The notes: generated by a model not told the origin, from the sequence alone. Positions 1-7,687 are shown, numbered from the stretch's first letter. The stretch is 19,878 bases of DNA from Bacteroidota bacterium (GCA_023433685.1 JAEYUD010000137.1:1-19878), one strand, 5' to 3'. Numbers and translations: made by a program.

Positions 1-69
1 GGGGGATTCTATCCCTTTTTCATCGAGAAACTTTGAAGAAACATCCAGTATTTCGAGTACGGTAGGCAT
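1..69 (-). CDS. prmC: PrmC, peptide chain release factor glutamine methyltransferase (N-terminal fragment, runs off left edge)
   Basis: Reading the minus strand from the ATG at 69-67 gives 23 open codons to the window edge. They begin MPTVLEILDVSSKF and continue LDEKGIESP. This matches the usual start of PrmC/HemK proteins (TVLE...L..KGI..PR), the small N-terminal helical domain that docks on the release factor before the SAM-dependent methyltransferase domain. PrmC methylates the glutamine of the GGQ motif in RF1 and RF2. The frame is closed upstream by a TGA after only ten further codons, and ATG is the first good start. It is divergent from the glycosyltransferase operon, with 84 bp between the two starts. 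Only the N-terminus is visible, so the family call rests on a short but characteristic stretch. Confidence 0.68.
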   Translation of the reverse strand, partial: MPTVLEILDVSSKFLDEKGIESP

Positions 70-83
70 CGGAACTTCAAAAA

Positions 84-114
84 TTGTATAACTTGATCAG
101 AATTTATAGATTTG
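84..114 (+). promoter_or_regulatory. Bacteroidota-type promoter (-33 TTG, -7 TAGATTTG) for the GT9 operon
   Basis: TTG at 84-86 and TAGATTTG at 107-114 are separated by 20 nt. This fits the Bacteroidota primary sigma factor consensus (TTG at -33, TAnnTTTG at -7). Transcription would start near 120, giving a leader of about 35 nt before the ATG at 154. The match is seen in the sequence; its use as a promoter is inferred. Confidence 0.5.
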
Positions 115-153
115 TAACTGTGAAATATATGAACAAGGTTTAGAAAATTAGAT

Positions 154-1188
154 ATGCTAACCCCAAAAAGCCCTGTCTCCCGGATATTACTGATCAAATT
201 CAGAGGAATTGGCGATGTTATTCTAAGTACCGTTGTGCTGAGAAATATCAGGACAAGATATCCTGACGCGAAGATCGATTTTCTGACCGAAAAACCTTCA
301 GCGCCACTCTTGAGAGACCTTCCCGAAATTAATGATGTGCTGGTTTATGACGGCTCACGGAGTGCGGAAATCTTCAGAAAGATCATGTTGATCAGGAAAC
401 GAAAATATGATCTTGTGATCGACATGTATTCAAATCCGAAATCAGCACAGATGACATTCGCCAGTGGAGCACGGTTCAGGGCGGGTTTCCCGTACAGGGG
501 GAGGCGATATGCCTATAATCTTTTTGGCCCACCTGAGAGAGGTGTTCATCATGCCGGTGACCTTCACTTGAAATTTCTTGAGAGCATCGGTATTCCCGTG
601 GTCTCAAAGGAGCCCGTGATATCAGTACCGGGCTCTGACCGGCTCTGGGCCGAGGAATTTTTTGCATCAACCGGGAACGGAACTGATTTTGCTGCTCTCG
701 TTCCGGGTGGTGGATGGGCATCAAAGAGGTGTGATCCCGAAAAATTCGCCGAAACCGGACTGGAGATCAGCAGGAGATACGGGGTTAAAAACCTGATTCT
801 CTGGGGCAAAGGAGATCTGGAAGAAGCACAAAAAATTGCCTCACTGATAGGGGAGCACGCGGTGCTTGCTCCGGAAAGCACATTTTTACAGATGGGAGCA
901 CTCGCGCTAAAATGCAAATTCGCCGTTGCTAACGACAGCGGACCCATGCACTTTATTTCGTCATTGGGTGTGCCGGTGTTGGCCCTTCATGGACCAACAG
1001 ACCCTAAACTACAAGGTCCATTCGGTGAGAGACACGAGACTGTAAGGCTTGATGAACTCGACTGCATCTGTTGTAACTTGTTAGAGTGTAACAGGAATCA
1101 TGAGTGTTTCCGCGATCTTCCACTTGAAAGGATCATGACAAAGATAGAAACCATAATCGCCAAAAACGGCATCCGGTTCCGAAATTGA
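154..1188 (+). CDS. Glycosyltransferase family 9 protein (heptosyltransferase-like), first of three
   Basis: A 344-residue protein with the two-lobed GT9 (GT-B) layout. Near the N-terminus (about residues 12-30) is the family motif LLIKFRGIGDVILST, with the Gly-Asp pair at 20-21 expected in the acceptor-side lobe. The C-lobe has VPGGGW near 183-188 and the nucleotide-sugar signature NDSGPMH at 260-266, followed by GVPVLALHGPTDP. GT9 enzymes such as WaaC/WaaF transfer ADP-heptose to LPS core; the true donor and acceptor here are unknown. A cysteine-rich patch at 304-318 (C304, C306, C307, C312, C318) lies where many GT9 proteins carry paired cysteines. No signal peptide is present, so it should act at the cytoplasmic face of the inner membrane. 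It is first in the operon and overlaps the next gene by 4 bp. No clear Shine-Dalgarno precedes the ATG at 154. Confidence 0.88.
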   Translation: MLTPKSPVSRILLIKFRGIGDVILSTVVLRNIRTRYPDAKIDFLTEKPSAPLLRDLPEINDVLVYDGSRSAEIFRKIMLIRKRKYDLVIDMYSNPKSAQMTFASGARFRAGFPYRGRRYAYNLFGPPERGVHHAGDLHLKFLESIGIPVVSKEPVISVPGSDRLWAEEFFASTGNGTDFAALVPGGGWASKRCDPEKFAETGLEISRRYGVKNLILWGKGDLEEAQKIASLIGEHAVLAPESTFLQMGALALKCKFAVANDSGPMHFISSLGVPVLALHGPTDPKLQGPFGERHETVRLDELDCICCNLLECNRNHECFRDLPLERIMTKIETIIAKNGIRFRN

Positions 1189-2282
1189 AAAAAGTAGAAA
1201 TATTCTTCAAAAATCTGTTTTTGCGTTGGGTTCTTCTTCGGGGACACAAGAAGAAATTGAACAGTATTATCGAACTGTCGCCCGGTGATAAAGTTGCCTG
1301 TATCAGATTGAACAGGATTGGTGACGCTCTTGTAGTTACCCCCTTTCTGCATAAGTTAAAGGAAGTTACAGGCTGTTCGATAACCGTGGTGGCTGACAGG
1401 CACAACCATTTCGTTTTCAGAAACAACCCCGATATTGATGAGGTGCTGATATTTGAAAAAGGGACTAATGGCACGAAATCGATCATCAGAAAATTAAACA
1501 GTGGAAATTTCAAAGCGTTTATCGATTTGCACGACGATGTCTCGGTGACGGCGAGTTTTATCATTTCCAAACTGAAGATTAAAGTTATTGCAGGTTTGGA
1601 ACGGGGTAACAGGAGTATCTTCACTCACACGATACCGAGACCCGACTCAAAGAAACATCACGTAATTGAAAGATCACTGGCACTCGTGGGATTGTTCGCA
1701 GACAATTATGGCAAACCAATTGTCACGACGGAAGAAGACGGGGTTATCAGGTATTTCCCGACAGTTGAAAATGAAGAAACTGTCTCAAAATACTTTGAAT
1801 CCAGATTCAATTCAGGTAAATTCGTTGTTGGAATTAATATTTCCGCAGGGAGTCTCGCGAGGTATTGGGGAACGCGGAATTTCAGGGAACTTCTGAAGTT
1901 TCTGAAGGAAAAAGAGGTTGAGTACCTTCTGCTCTGTTCAACCCGCGACATAAGTCTGGCTCTCGAAATTGATCCACATTCGGAAAGAACATACTACACA
2001 CCAGATTTCGGTGAGTTTTGCGCCATGATAGGGAAGTTGAACCTGTTATTCAGTCCCGATACAGCCACGGTTCATCTGGCATCCATCCATGGAGTTCCGG
2101 TATTTGGACTGTACGTAAAATACGATACTGACGATGTGATCTGGTACCCATACAAAACGCGGTACGAAGCGATCGTGACAAAGGAGCCTTCATTAAGGGA
2201 TGTCAGGTTTGCCAAAGTAATTGAAAAATTTGAACCATTTTTAACGAATGAGCTTAAACTCTATGAAAATTCCCGATTGTAA
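1185..2282 (+). CDS. Glycosyltransferase family 9 protein, second of three
   Basis: A 365-residue GT9 homologue. The N-terminal family motif is at about residues 39-53 (CIRLNRIGDALVVTP). The donor-site region is at 290-310, where SPDTATVHLAS replaces the commoner DSGPxH; Asp292 and His297 are kept. The first 30 residues are an extra basic and hydrophobic extension (MKKVEIFFKNLFLRWVLLRG) that may help membrane association. The start is taken as TTG at 1185, which overlaps the previous stop (TTGA). No in-frame ATG lies before the family motif, and the sequence matches family expectations from the beginning, so the unusual start is plausible but not proven. Translational coupling to the upstream gene is likely. 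The C-terminus lacks the cysteine-rich patch of its two neighbours. It probably adds a different sugar of the same glycan. Confidence 0.82.
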   Translation: MKKVEIFFKNLFLRWVLLRGHKKKLNSIIELSPGDKVACIRLNRIGDALVVTPFLHKLKEVTGCSITVVADRHNHFVFRNNPDIDEVLIFEKGTNGTKSIIRKLNSGNFKAFIDLHDDVSVTASFIISKLKIKVIAGLERGNRSIFTHTIPRPDSKKHHVIERSLALVGLFADNYGKPIVTTEEDGVIRYFPTVENEETVSKYFESRFNSGKFVVGINISAGSLARYWGTRNFRELLKFLKEKEVEYLLLCSTRDISLALEIDPHSERTYYTPDFGEFCAMIGKLNLLFSPDTATVHLASIHGVPVFGLYVKYDTDDVIWYPYKTRYEAIVTKEPSLRDVRFAKVIEKFEPFLTNELKLYENSRL

Positions 2283-3387
2283 GCATTTCAATGGTTACAA
2301 ACCATGTTTTCCGGGGCATAACTGTCTCGAACAAGGATGCAAGGAAAACATCCCAATGGGTACCAAAATATTGCTTATAAACCTTGATGCAATGGGTGAC
2401 GTGTTGATGTCAACCGCCCAGCTTCCACTGCTTAAGAAGAAATATCCGGTCTCTTCGATCTACTGGATAACAGAGAAAATTTCCGCGCCCCTGCTCGCGA
2501 ACAATCCGCTTGTTGACAAGGTTTTCATCTACAATTCGGAATCGATAAATATTCTCCGGAACATGAGATTTGATTTCGCCGCCAATCTTGACAAATCGCA
2601 CAAGGCAGCGGCACTTCTTAACTCTGTTGACGCGACCGAAAAGAAGGGTTTTGGCTTGAACGGGGATGGCAAGATAGTTCCCGTAAATGATGGTGCCAAC
2701 TATAATTACATGCTTGGACTTGACGACCATCTTAAATTCAGAGTGAACAGAAAGACCAAACAGGAATATGTTGCCGAAACACTTGATCTTGAATATGAAA
2801 AGACCCGGTATGTCTTCTCTCTGACCCCGGAAGAGGAAGAAAAGGCACGTCAGATCAGACGCCGATACGGATTTCACGAGAAGGATACCCTGGTAGGGTT
2901 TAATACCGGTTGCTCCACACTTTTCCCGAACAAGAAAATGAGGGTCGACCAGCATGTCTGGATCATCGAACAGATACTTAAGGAAACCGATCTTAAAGTG
3001 CTCCTTTTAGGAGGTCCTGAAGATACAACCCGGAATCTTGAGATCGCCAACGCGTTTCCGCTTGAAGTGATAAACACCCCGACAAATGAAGGGGTTAGAA
3101 TGGGTGCCGTCTACGAATCTCTAGCGGATATTATCGTAACCGGGGATTCATTCGGCATGCACCTCGGTATAGCCCTTCAGAAATATATTGTTTCATGGTT
3201 CGGACTCAGTTGCTGGACGGAGATTGACCTCTATGATCATGGAGTGATGTTCTACCCGAAAAACCTTGAATGCGCCCCTTGCTGGAAGAAAACTTGTCCT
3301 TATAACCTTGAATGCATCGATCAAATCGATCTTAATGGTATCTACAGGGCTGTAGTAAAAGCCGCGGTAAGGGTTATCGAGAAATAA
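2248..3387 (+). CDS. Glycosyltransferase family 9 protein with N-terminal Cys/His cluster, third of three
   Basis: A 379-residue GT9 homologue. An N-terminal extension of about 35 residues carries cysteines at 11, 20, 26 and 31 and histidines at 13 and 25 (DCKHFNGYKPCFPGHNC). This spacing could bind a metal or an Fe-S centre. The GT9 core begins at about 39 with KILLINLDAMGDVLMST, and the donor motif is VTGDSFGMH at 297-305. Near the C-terminus four more cysteines (342, 345, 350, 356) form CAPCWKKTC, typical of GT9. The ATG at 2248 overlaps the previous gene by 35 bp. A second ATG at 2263 would give a protein starting MKIPDCKHF and a 20-bp overlap, and is equally credible. Coupled translation with the two upstream GT9 genes suggests a shared glycan pathway. 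The role of the cysteine cluster is unknown. Confidence 0.86.
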   Translation: MSLNSMKIPDCKHFNGYKPCFPGHNCLEQGCKENIPMGTKILLINLDAMGDVLMSTAQLPLLKKKYPVSSIYWITEKISAPLLANNPLVDKVFIYNSESINILRNMRFDFAANLDKSHKAAALLNSVDATEKKGFGLNGDGKIVPVNDGANYNYMLGLDDHLKFRVNRKTKQEYVAETLDLEYEKTRYVFSLTPEEEEKARQIRRRYGFHEKDTLVGFNTGCSTLFPNKKMRVDQHVWIIEQILKETDLKVLLLGGPEDTTRNLEIANAFPLEVINTPTNEGVRMGAVYESLADIIVTGDSFGMHLGIALQKYIVSWFGLSCWTEIDLYDHGVMFYPKNLECAPCWKKTCPYNLECIDQIDLNGIYRAVVKAAVRVIEK

Positions 3388-3401
3388 GGCATTGATACGG
3401 A

Positions 3402-4235
3402 ATGAAACTTATAATTAACTCACCAGCGAAGATAAACTTCGGGCTGTTCATTACTGAAAAGCGTGAAGACGGGTTCCACAATATTGAGACTGTTTTTTAT
3501 CCGCTTGGACTTGAAGATGAGATAATTATCAGGGAATGTGACCATTTGCTGGTTGAAACTGACAACCCTGACCTGAACCGGGACATCGAATCAAACCTGA
3601 TGACTAAAGCCGTCAGGTTGCTTGAACAGGCAACCGGGAGGGAACTTCCGTGCAGGATAACCCTGAAAAAACAGATACCGATGGGAGCAGGTCTCGGGGG
3701 TGGTTCTTCAAACGCGGCATCGGTGCTCCTCGGTTTGAATGATCTGTTTGGACTTGATCTCTCAAAAGAAGAGCTTAAAAAACTTGGATTGGAACTGGGT
3801 TCTGACGTTCCTTTCTTTATACACCCATACCCCTCAGTTGGCAAGGGAAGAGGTGAGTTGCTAACAGAAATTGATCTTGAGTTAAAGGGCACCATCGTGG
3901 TTGTCAACCCCGGAATTCACGTGGCGACCGGAGCTGCCTACAAGTCATGTAAACCGGCAAAAGCCGCTGTTGACCTGATGGAGCTGAATGGGCGTAAGAT
4001 AATGGATTTCAAGGAGTTAAGAGGTGTTGTTAAAAATGATTTTGAAGTAACTGTCTTCAGGGAGCACCCCATGATCGCGGAGCTAAAGAACAAGTTTTAT
4101 GAAGCAGGTGCGGAATTTTCATTAATGAGCGGAAGCGGTTCCACGGTTTTCGGTATATTCGCCGAACCAGGAAAAGCAGAAAGTTTTTCTGCTGCACTTC
4201 AACAAGAATATTTTGTGTATCAAGAGGAATTATAG
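3402..4235 (+). CDS. ispE: IspE, 4-diphosphocytidyl-2-C-methyl-D-erythritol kinase
   Basis: A 277-residue GHMP kinase. IspE phosphorylates CDP-methylerythritol at the 2-hydroxyl using ATP, the fourth step of the MEP (non-mevalonate) isoprenoid pathway in the cytoplasm. Motif 1 is SPAKINFGLFI at 7-17, with the catalytic Lys10. The glycine-rich ATP loop is PMGAGLGGGSSNAA at 93-106. The catalytic Asp135 lies in LGSDVPFF, followed by GKGRGELL near 148. The third GHMP motif, LMSGSGSTVFGIF, is near the C-terminus. The length is normal for the family. It follows the third GT9 gene after 14 bp and so is probably the last gene of that operon. Its 3' end is 1 bp from the stop of the convergent gene, leaving no room for a separate terminator. 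Confidence 0.96.
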   Translation: MKLIINSPAKINFGLFITEKREDGFHNIETVFYPLGLEDEIIIRECDHLLVETDNPDLNRDIESNLMTKAVRLLEQATGRELPCRITLKKQIPMGAGLGGGSSNAASVLLGLNDLFGLDLSKEELKKLGLELGSDVPFFIHPYPSVGKGRGELLTEIDLELKGTIVVVNPGIHVATGAAYKSCKPAKAAVDLMELNGRKIMDFKELRGVVKNDFEVTVFREHPMIAELKNKFYEAGAEFSLMSGSGSTVFGIFAEPGKAESFSAALQQEYFVYQEEL

Positions 4236-4236
4236 T

Positions 4237-5220
4237 CTACTCCACCTCAAGGATCTTATCCATGAACTGAGAGCGCATGTAGTAGTTAGCTACCCCTTCA
4301 TTGTCATTCGAAAAGCTCATTTTTCCTTTAATTGATTCAATTTTGGATATTCCGTGTCTTGCCATCCATTCCTCAATATCTTTCAATATAGTACCAATAA
4401 CCTCAGGCCCTTCCTCATATAAAAGGGAAGCCATCTGCACACCTGATGCTCCCGCGAGAATAAATTTAATCACATCCTCAAATCCCTTGACCCCCGTTGA
4501 TGCCCCAAGACTGCAATTCACCTGACGGTAAAGGATGGCGATCCATCTAAGCGGCAGGAAAAATTCACGCCTGTCGCTGAATTCAAATGAAGCCTTGAAC
4601 TGGAAAGTATTAATATCAATATCAAGATCGGTGAAACGGTTGAATAGCACAATGCCATCCGCGCCGGAGGATTCAAGATTTGAGATAAAATTGGGAATCG
4701 AGCTGAAATTCTGCCCGATCTTTATCGATACCGGTATGGAGACACATTTTTTTACTCCTTTAACGATATCTGAATAAATCTTCTCAATATTTGGTGAGGC
4801 GAAGTTACGGGAAGAGGCGTAATTAAACACATTCAGTTCAATTGCATCCGCGCCGGCTGCCTGAAGCTGCTCCGAAAATTTGAACCACCAGTCGGCAGTT
4901 ACACAATTAATGCTTGCTATTACGGGAATATTCAAGGTGGCTTTTGCTTTTGAGACAAGGTCGCAATATTCTCCCAATCCCGGATATTTATCGTTTTCGT
5001 ACCCAAAATGCTCATAAAGCTCCGGTGAATAATGTTTCGAAGCATCCGGATCACTCCCCTTTGGCATCGATTCCTCAAAAAAACTTTTAAGAACCACCGC
5101 GGCTATACCATTGTCTTCGAGTTGTCTCAAATTGGATATGTTTTTCGTAATACCTGAGGACGCCGCGATCAGCGGGTTTTTGAGTTTCAATCCAAGATAA
5201 TTCATGCTTAAATCGTGCAT
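4237..5220 (-). CDS. Dihydroorotate dehydrogenase-like FMN oxidoreductase (probably not PyrD itself)
   Basis: A 327-residue TIM-barrel flavoprotein of the PyrD fold. It opens like class 1 enzymes (LSMNYLGLKLKNPLIAASSG, residues 4-23) and has VVLKSF at 42-47. IPVIASINCVTADWW lies at 98-112 and IPVSIKIGQN at 162-171. The phosphate-binding end is STGVKGFEDVIKFILAGAS at 241-259. The segment that in true DHODH carries the catalytic Cys or Ser (an ELNxSCPN-type motif) reads IELNVFNYASSRNF at 127-140, so the usual base is not in place. That matches the separate 'dihydroorotate dehydrogenase-like' group, whose substrate is not established. A GAGG ribosome-binding site precedes the start in the 19-bp gap after the cation transporter gene, so the two are probably co-transcribed. 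It is convergent with ispE. Confidence 0.82.
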   Translation of the reverse strand: MHDLSMNYLGLKLKNPLIAASSGITKNISNLRQLEDNGIAAVVLKSFFEESMPKGSDPDASKHYSPELYEHFGYENDKYPGLGEYCDLVSKAKATLNIPVIASINCVTADWWFKFSEQLQAAGADAIELNVFNYASSRNFASPNIEKIYSDIVKGVKKCVSIPVSIKIGQNFSSIPNFISNLESSGADGIVLFNRFTDLDIDINTFQFKASFEFSDRREFFLPLRWIAILYRQVNCSLGASTGVKGFEDVIKFILAGASGVQMASLLYEEGPEVIGTILKDIEEWMARHGISKIESIKGKMSFSNDNEGVANYYMRSQFMDKILEVE

Positions 5221-5239
5221 TACCTACCTCATTAGTATA

Positions 5240-6217
5240 TCAGTACAGTTCGTAAACCGGTCTGCCGGAGGCTTTTTCCTCATCCCATTTAAAGTCAATT
5301 GACTGGGCTGAACTTCTTTCAGCGCAATTTTCGTGGAAACAAAATCGGCAAAGCTGCGGTTTACAATAGTCGAAGTGTATCATCACATCTGACTCGGGAA
5401 ACACCTTTTTCAATTCACTTTTAATCCTGGTCTCCTCATCGTGCGCCTCTTTTATGGTGGAATACCAAGGGAGGATCAGGTGGAAATCAATTGCAACGAA
5501 ACTGCCCGATCGTCTGCAACGGAGTTCGTGAATGTCTATCCAGTCAGGTCGCTTCAGATCAATTATTGAGTTTGAGACCTTTACCACCGTTTCTTTATCT
5601 GCTTCGTGCATTAGACCACCAAAAGCTTCCCGAATAAGTTTGTAACCGGTGAAAATAATATTCATTCCGACGAAAATCGCGAAAAGTGGGTCTATGATCT
5701 GAATATCAGTAAAAAATACGATCGTAATACCGATAATAACGCCAAGACTCGTGTATGAGTCAGTTAAAACATGTTTTCCATCAGCCACGAGGGTAAGCGA
5801 GTTGGTGTGTTTTCCTGTTCTGATCAGATACAAACCGAGGAACAGGTTGATAAGACCGGCAAAGGCGACAATTCCGATACCGATATCAAGCTTTTTAATC
5901 TCCGGCGGGTAAATGATATCCATGGTTGCATAGTAGATAATACCAAGTGCTGCCAAAAGTATGAGCAGGCCCTCAACCCCGGCAGAGAAGTACTCCATAT
6001 TTCCGTGTCCGTATGGGTGCTCCTTGTCGGGTGGTTTCGAAGAATAGATAATGCTGAACAGAGCCATCGAAGTGGCGGCAATGTGAACTATCGATTCAAG
6101 AGCGTCTGAAAAGATTGCGGCGGAGCCTGTGAGAAAGTATGCCCCGAACTTCATGAAGAGCATTGAGAGGCCGATCACGAGAGAGATTGTGCCGGCTTTA
6201 AGTCTTTGAGAATGCAT
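5240..6217 (-). CDS. Cation diffusion facilitator (CDF) family metal transporter with C-terminal cysteine motif
   Basis: A 325-residue inner-membrane protein, probably a proton-coupled efflux pump for Zn, Fe, Mn or a similar divalent ion. Six hydrophobic segments are seen within residues 9-200. TM2 has SDALESIVH at 37-45, so Glu41 and His45 occupy the positions of the usual Asp/His pair. TM5 has the classic HxxxD (His149, Asp153, in DGKHVLTDS). EHPYGHGNMEYFSAG at 66-80 is the conserved loop after TM2. The cytoplasmic C-terminal domain (from about 205) holds the ferredoxin-like fold. It then ends in a tail with Cys285, Cys290, Cys293 and Cys298 (a C-x4-C-x2-C-x4-C pattern), unlike the short tail of E. 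coli YiiP. It is first of a two-gene unit with the DHODH-like gene. The metal specificity cannot be read from the sequence. Confidence 0.9.
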   Translation of the reverse strand: MHSQRLKAGTISLVIGLSMLFMKFGAYFLTGSAAIFSDALESIVHIAATSMALFSIIYSSKPPDKEHPYGHGNMEYFSAGVEGLLILLAALGIIYYATMDIIYPPEIKKLDIGIGIVAFAGLINLFLGLYLIRTGKHTNSLTLVADGKHVLTDSYTSLGVIIGITIVFFTDIQIIDPLFAIFVGMNIIFTGYKLIREAFGGLMHEADKETVVKVSNSIIDLKRPDWIDIHELRCRRSGSFVAIDFHLILPWYSTIKEAHDEETRIKSELKKVFPESDVMIHFDYCKPQLCRFCFHENCAERSSAQSIDFKWDEEKASGRPVYELY

Positions 6218-6277
6218 TTTGTCCTGATTTAAATGTTTACACCTTGTCTAAAATAGTGAAAAGTCGGGATCAAAAAA

Positions 6278-6285
6278 CAAAAATA
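6278..6285 (-). promoter_or_regulatory. Possible -7 element (TATTTTTG) for the CDF transporter unit
   Basis: On the minus strand 6285-6278 reads TATTTTTG, matching the Bacteroidota -7 consensus TAnnTTTG. A TTTTGA lies about 16 nt further upstream, slightly too close for the usual -33 spacing. Transcription would start near 6272, about 55 nt before the ATG at 6217. The region is AT-rich, so a chance match is quite possible. Confidence 0.3.
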
Positions 6286-6306
6286 TGCTTAAAATAGCGC
6301 TCAAAA

Positions 6307-6433
6307 TTTGGTCAGCTAAAAATTTATCCGTAATATTAGCCAATAAATTTTTGAGGGTTCACGGGGGAACCTGCATAATCGCGATCGAGAAATTTCAACA
6401 AATCATCAAATCATCAACAATAAGGAACAAATC
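6307..6433 (+). promoter_or_regulatory. Promoter/leader region of the T9SS cargo gene
   Basis: TTTG at 6307-6310 is followed after 20 nt by TAATATTA (6331-6338), a partial match to TTG-N20-TAnnTTTG. The resulting leader would be about 90 nt. It contains a small hairpin (GGTTC at 6356-6360 with GAACC at 6367-6371). The octamer CAAATCAT occurs at 6399-6406 and 6407-6414, and again at 6428-6435 overlapping the start codon. An AAGGA ribosome-binding site lies at 6422-6426. The remainder of the 216-bp intergenic region shows nothing else recognisable. Confidence 0.3.
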
Positions 6434-7687
6434 ATGAAAAAATTCTTCGGCGTTTTCATGTTAGCCGTTTTGGTTATCGGCTATGCCCAGGCTCAGGAAA
6501 GAGCTACTAATGTAAAGGCTTGGCAGAAATCAGAAGCTCCAGAATTCACAAGAGGTCCTTGGATTGAGAGCTCAAACTCGATTTCCGAGAATTTCGAAAG
6601 TGCTACTTTCCCTCCAGCCGGATGGGCGAAACTTACACCTGACGGAGGTACAGGATGGGCAAGAGTTGCCGCCGGGACGACTCCAGTTCCAGGATTTAAT
6701 GGCGGTACGGTAACTAACAGACCTGGTGGTAGTGGAACAGGAATGGCGTTGTTCACTTGGCTTTACGGTGGTGCAGCATCAAATGATTCATGGCTCATCA
6801 CCCCCCAGCTCCTCAGCGTTCAGGCCGGTGACTCACTTAGATTTTGGGTCAGGAAGTTCGGAACTTATCTCGATAATCTTGAAATCAAAATTTCCACCAC
6901 TACAAATAGCTCAACTACAGCTTTTAATGTAAATGTTGCGGCAATTAACTTTGCCGTTGCTGATTCAGGTTGGGTATCTTATGCATATCCTATTGGCTCA
7001 TTAGTTCCTGCCGGTTCAAACATTTACATTGCATTCAGAGCATATGTTGCTAATAATCAGGTCGATGGTGCAAGCTTCTGTTTAGATGATGTAAGCGCCG
7101 GTGCCGGCGTTGTTCCTGTTGAACTCGCTTCATTCAATGCTTCAGCTAACATTTCAGATGTAAAACTTAGCTGGTCAACCGCTACCGAAACCAACAACAA
7201 AGGTTTCTACGTTGAGAGAAAAGTTGTTGGCGGTGAATACGCGGCTATTGGATTTATTGAAGGTGTTGGTACCTCATCATCCACAAAAGAGTATTCATTT
7301 GTTGACAGAAGCCTCCAGAATGGAAAATATTCATACAGACTTCGTCAGGTTGATTTTGACGGAACAACCGAGTACTCGAAAGAGATCGAAGTTGACGTTA
7401 CCGGGCCAACAGCTTTTGCTCTTAGCCAGAACTATCCTAACCCGTTCAACCCTTCAACCATGATCAATTTTGCTCTTGCGACAGATGCTAAAGTTGTTCT
7501 TTCGGTTTACAACGTTCTTGGTCAGGAAGTTGCCACACTCGTTAACGGTAACCTCGCTGCCGGTTCACACAGCGTAAGCTTTGATGCTTCGAAGCTCACA
7601 TCAGGTCTTTATATTGCAAAGATCAACGCTGCCGGTATCAATGGTCAGAATTTTGTTTCGAACATCAAAATGATGCTCAACAAGTAA
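6434..7687 (+). CDS. Secreted T9SS cargo protein with choice-of-anchor-J-like jelly-roll domain and type A sorting domain
   Basis: A 417-residue exported protein. Signal peptide residues 1-20 (MKKFFGVFMLAVLVIGYAQA) are followed by a mature start at QERAT. Residues about 50-222 contain ENFESATFPPAGW, SWLITPQLL, SLRFWVRKFG and CLDDVSAG. That is the pattern of the cleaved-adhesin / choice-of-anchor J beta-sandwich found in many surface proteins of this phylum. Residues 228-322 (VPVELASFNAS..., KLSWSTATETNNKGFYVER) form a FnIII-like spacer. Residues 328-417 are a textbook T9SS type A sorting domain: LSQNYPNPFNPSTM, then VYNVLGQEVATLV and LTSGLYIAKI. It should cross the outer membrane through the type IX system and be shed or anchored at the surface. 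No catalytic motif is visible, so adhesion or a structural role is more likely than enzymatic activity. It stands alone, between a divergent gene and a strong terminator. Confidence 0.9.
   Translation: MKKFFGVFMLAVLVIGYAQAQERATNVKAWQKSEAPEFTRGPWIESSNSISENFESATFPPAGWAKLTPDGGTGWARVAAGTTPVPGFNGGTVTNRPGGSGTGMALFTWLYGGAASNDSWLITPQLLSVQAGDSLRFWVRKFGTYLDNLEIKISTTTNSSTTAFNVNVAAINFAVADSGWVSYAYPIGSLVPAGSNIYIAFRAYVANNQVDGASFCLDDVSAGAGVVPVELASFNASANISDVKLSWSTATETNNKGFYVERKVVGGEYAAIGFIEGVGTSSSTKEYSFVDRSLQNGKYSYRLRQVDFDGTTEYSKEIEVDVTGPTAFALSQNYPNPFNPSTMINFALATDAKVVLSVYNVLGQEVATLVNGNLAAGSHSVSFDASKLTSGLYIAKINAAGINGQNFVSNIKMMLNK

Noticed and set aside
9..197. Open frame of 62 codons on the minus strand
   Set aside because: Overlaps the start of the GT9 gene and lies in a different frame from the PrmC-like peptide, which has a recognisable N-terminus. 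No family features.
2410..2955. 181-codon open frame antisense to the third GT9 gene
   Set aside because: Shadow of a strongly supported gene; no recognisable domain and odd composition.
4237..5220. Naming this gene pyrD
   Set aside because: The catalytic Cys/Ser motif of dihydroorotate dehydrogenase is not present, so only the fold-level name is justified.
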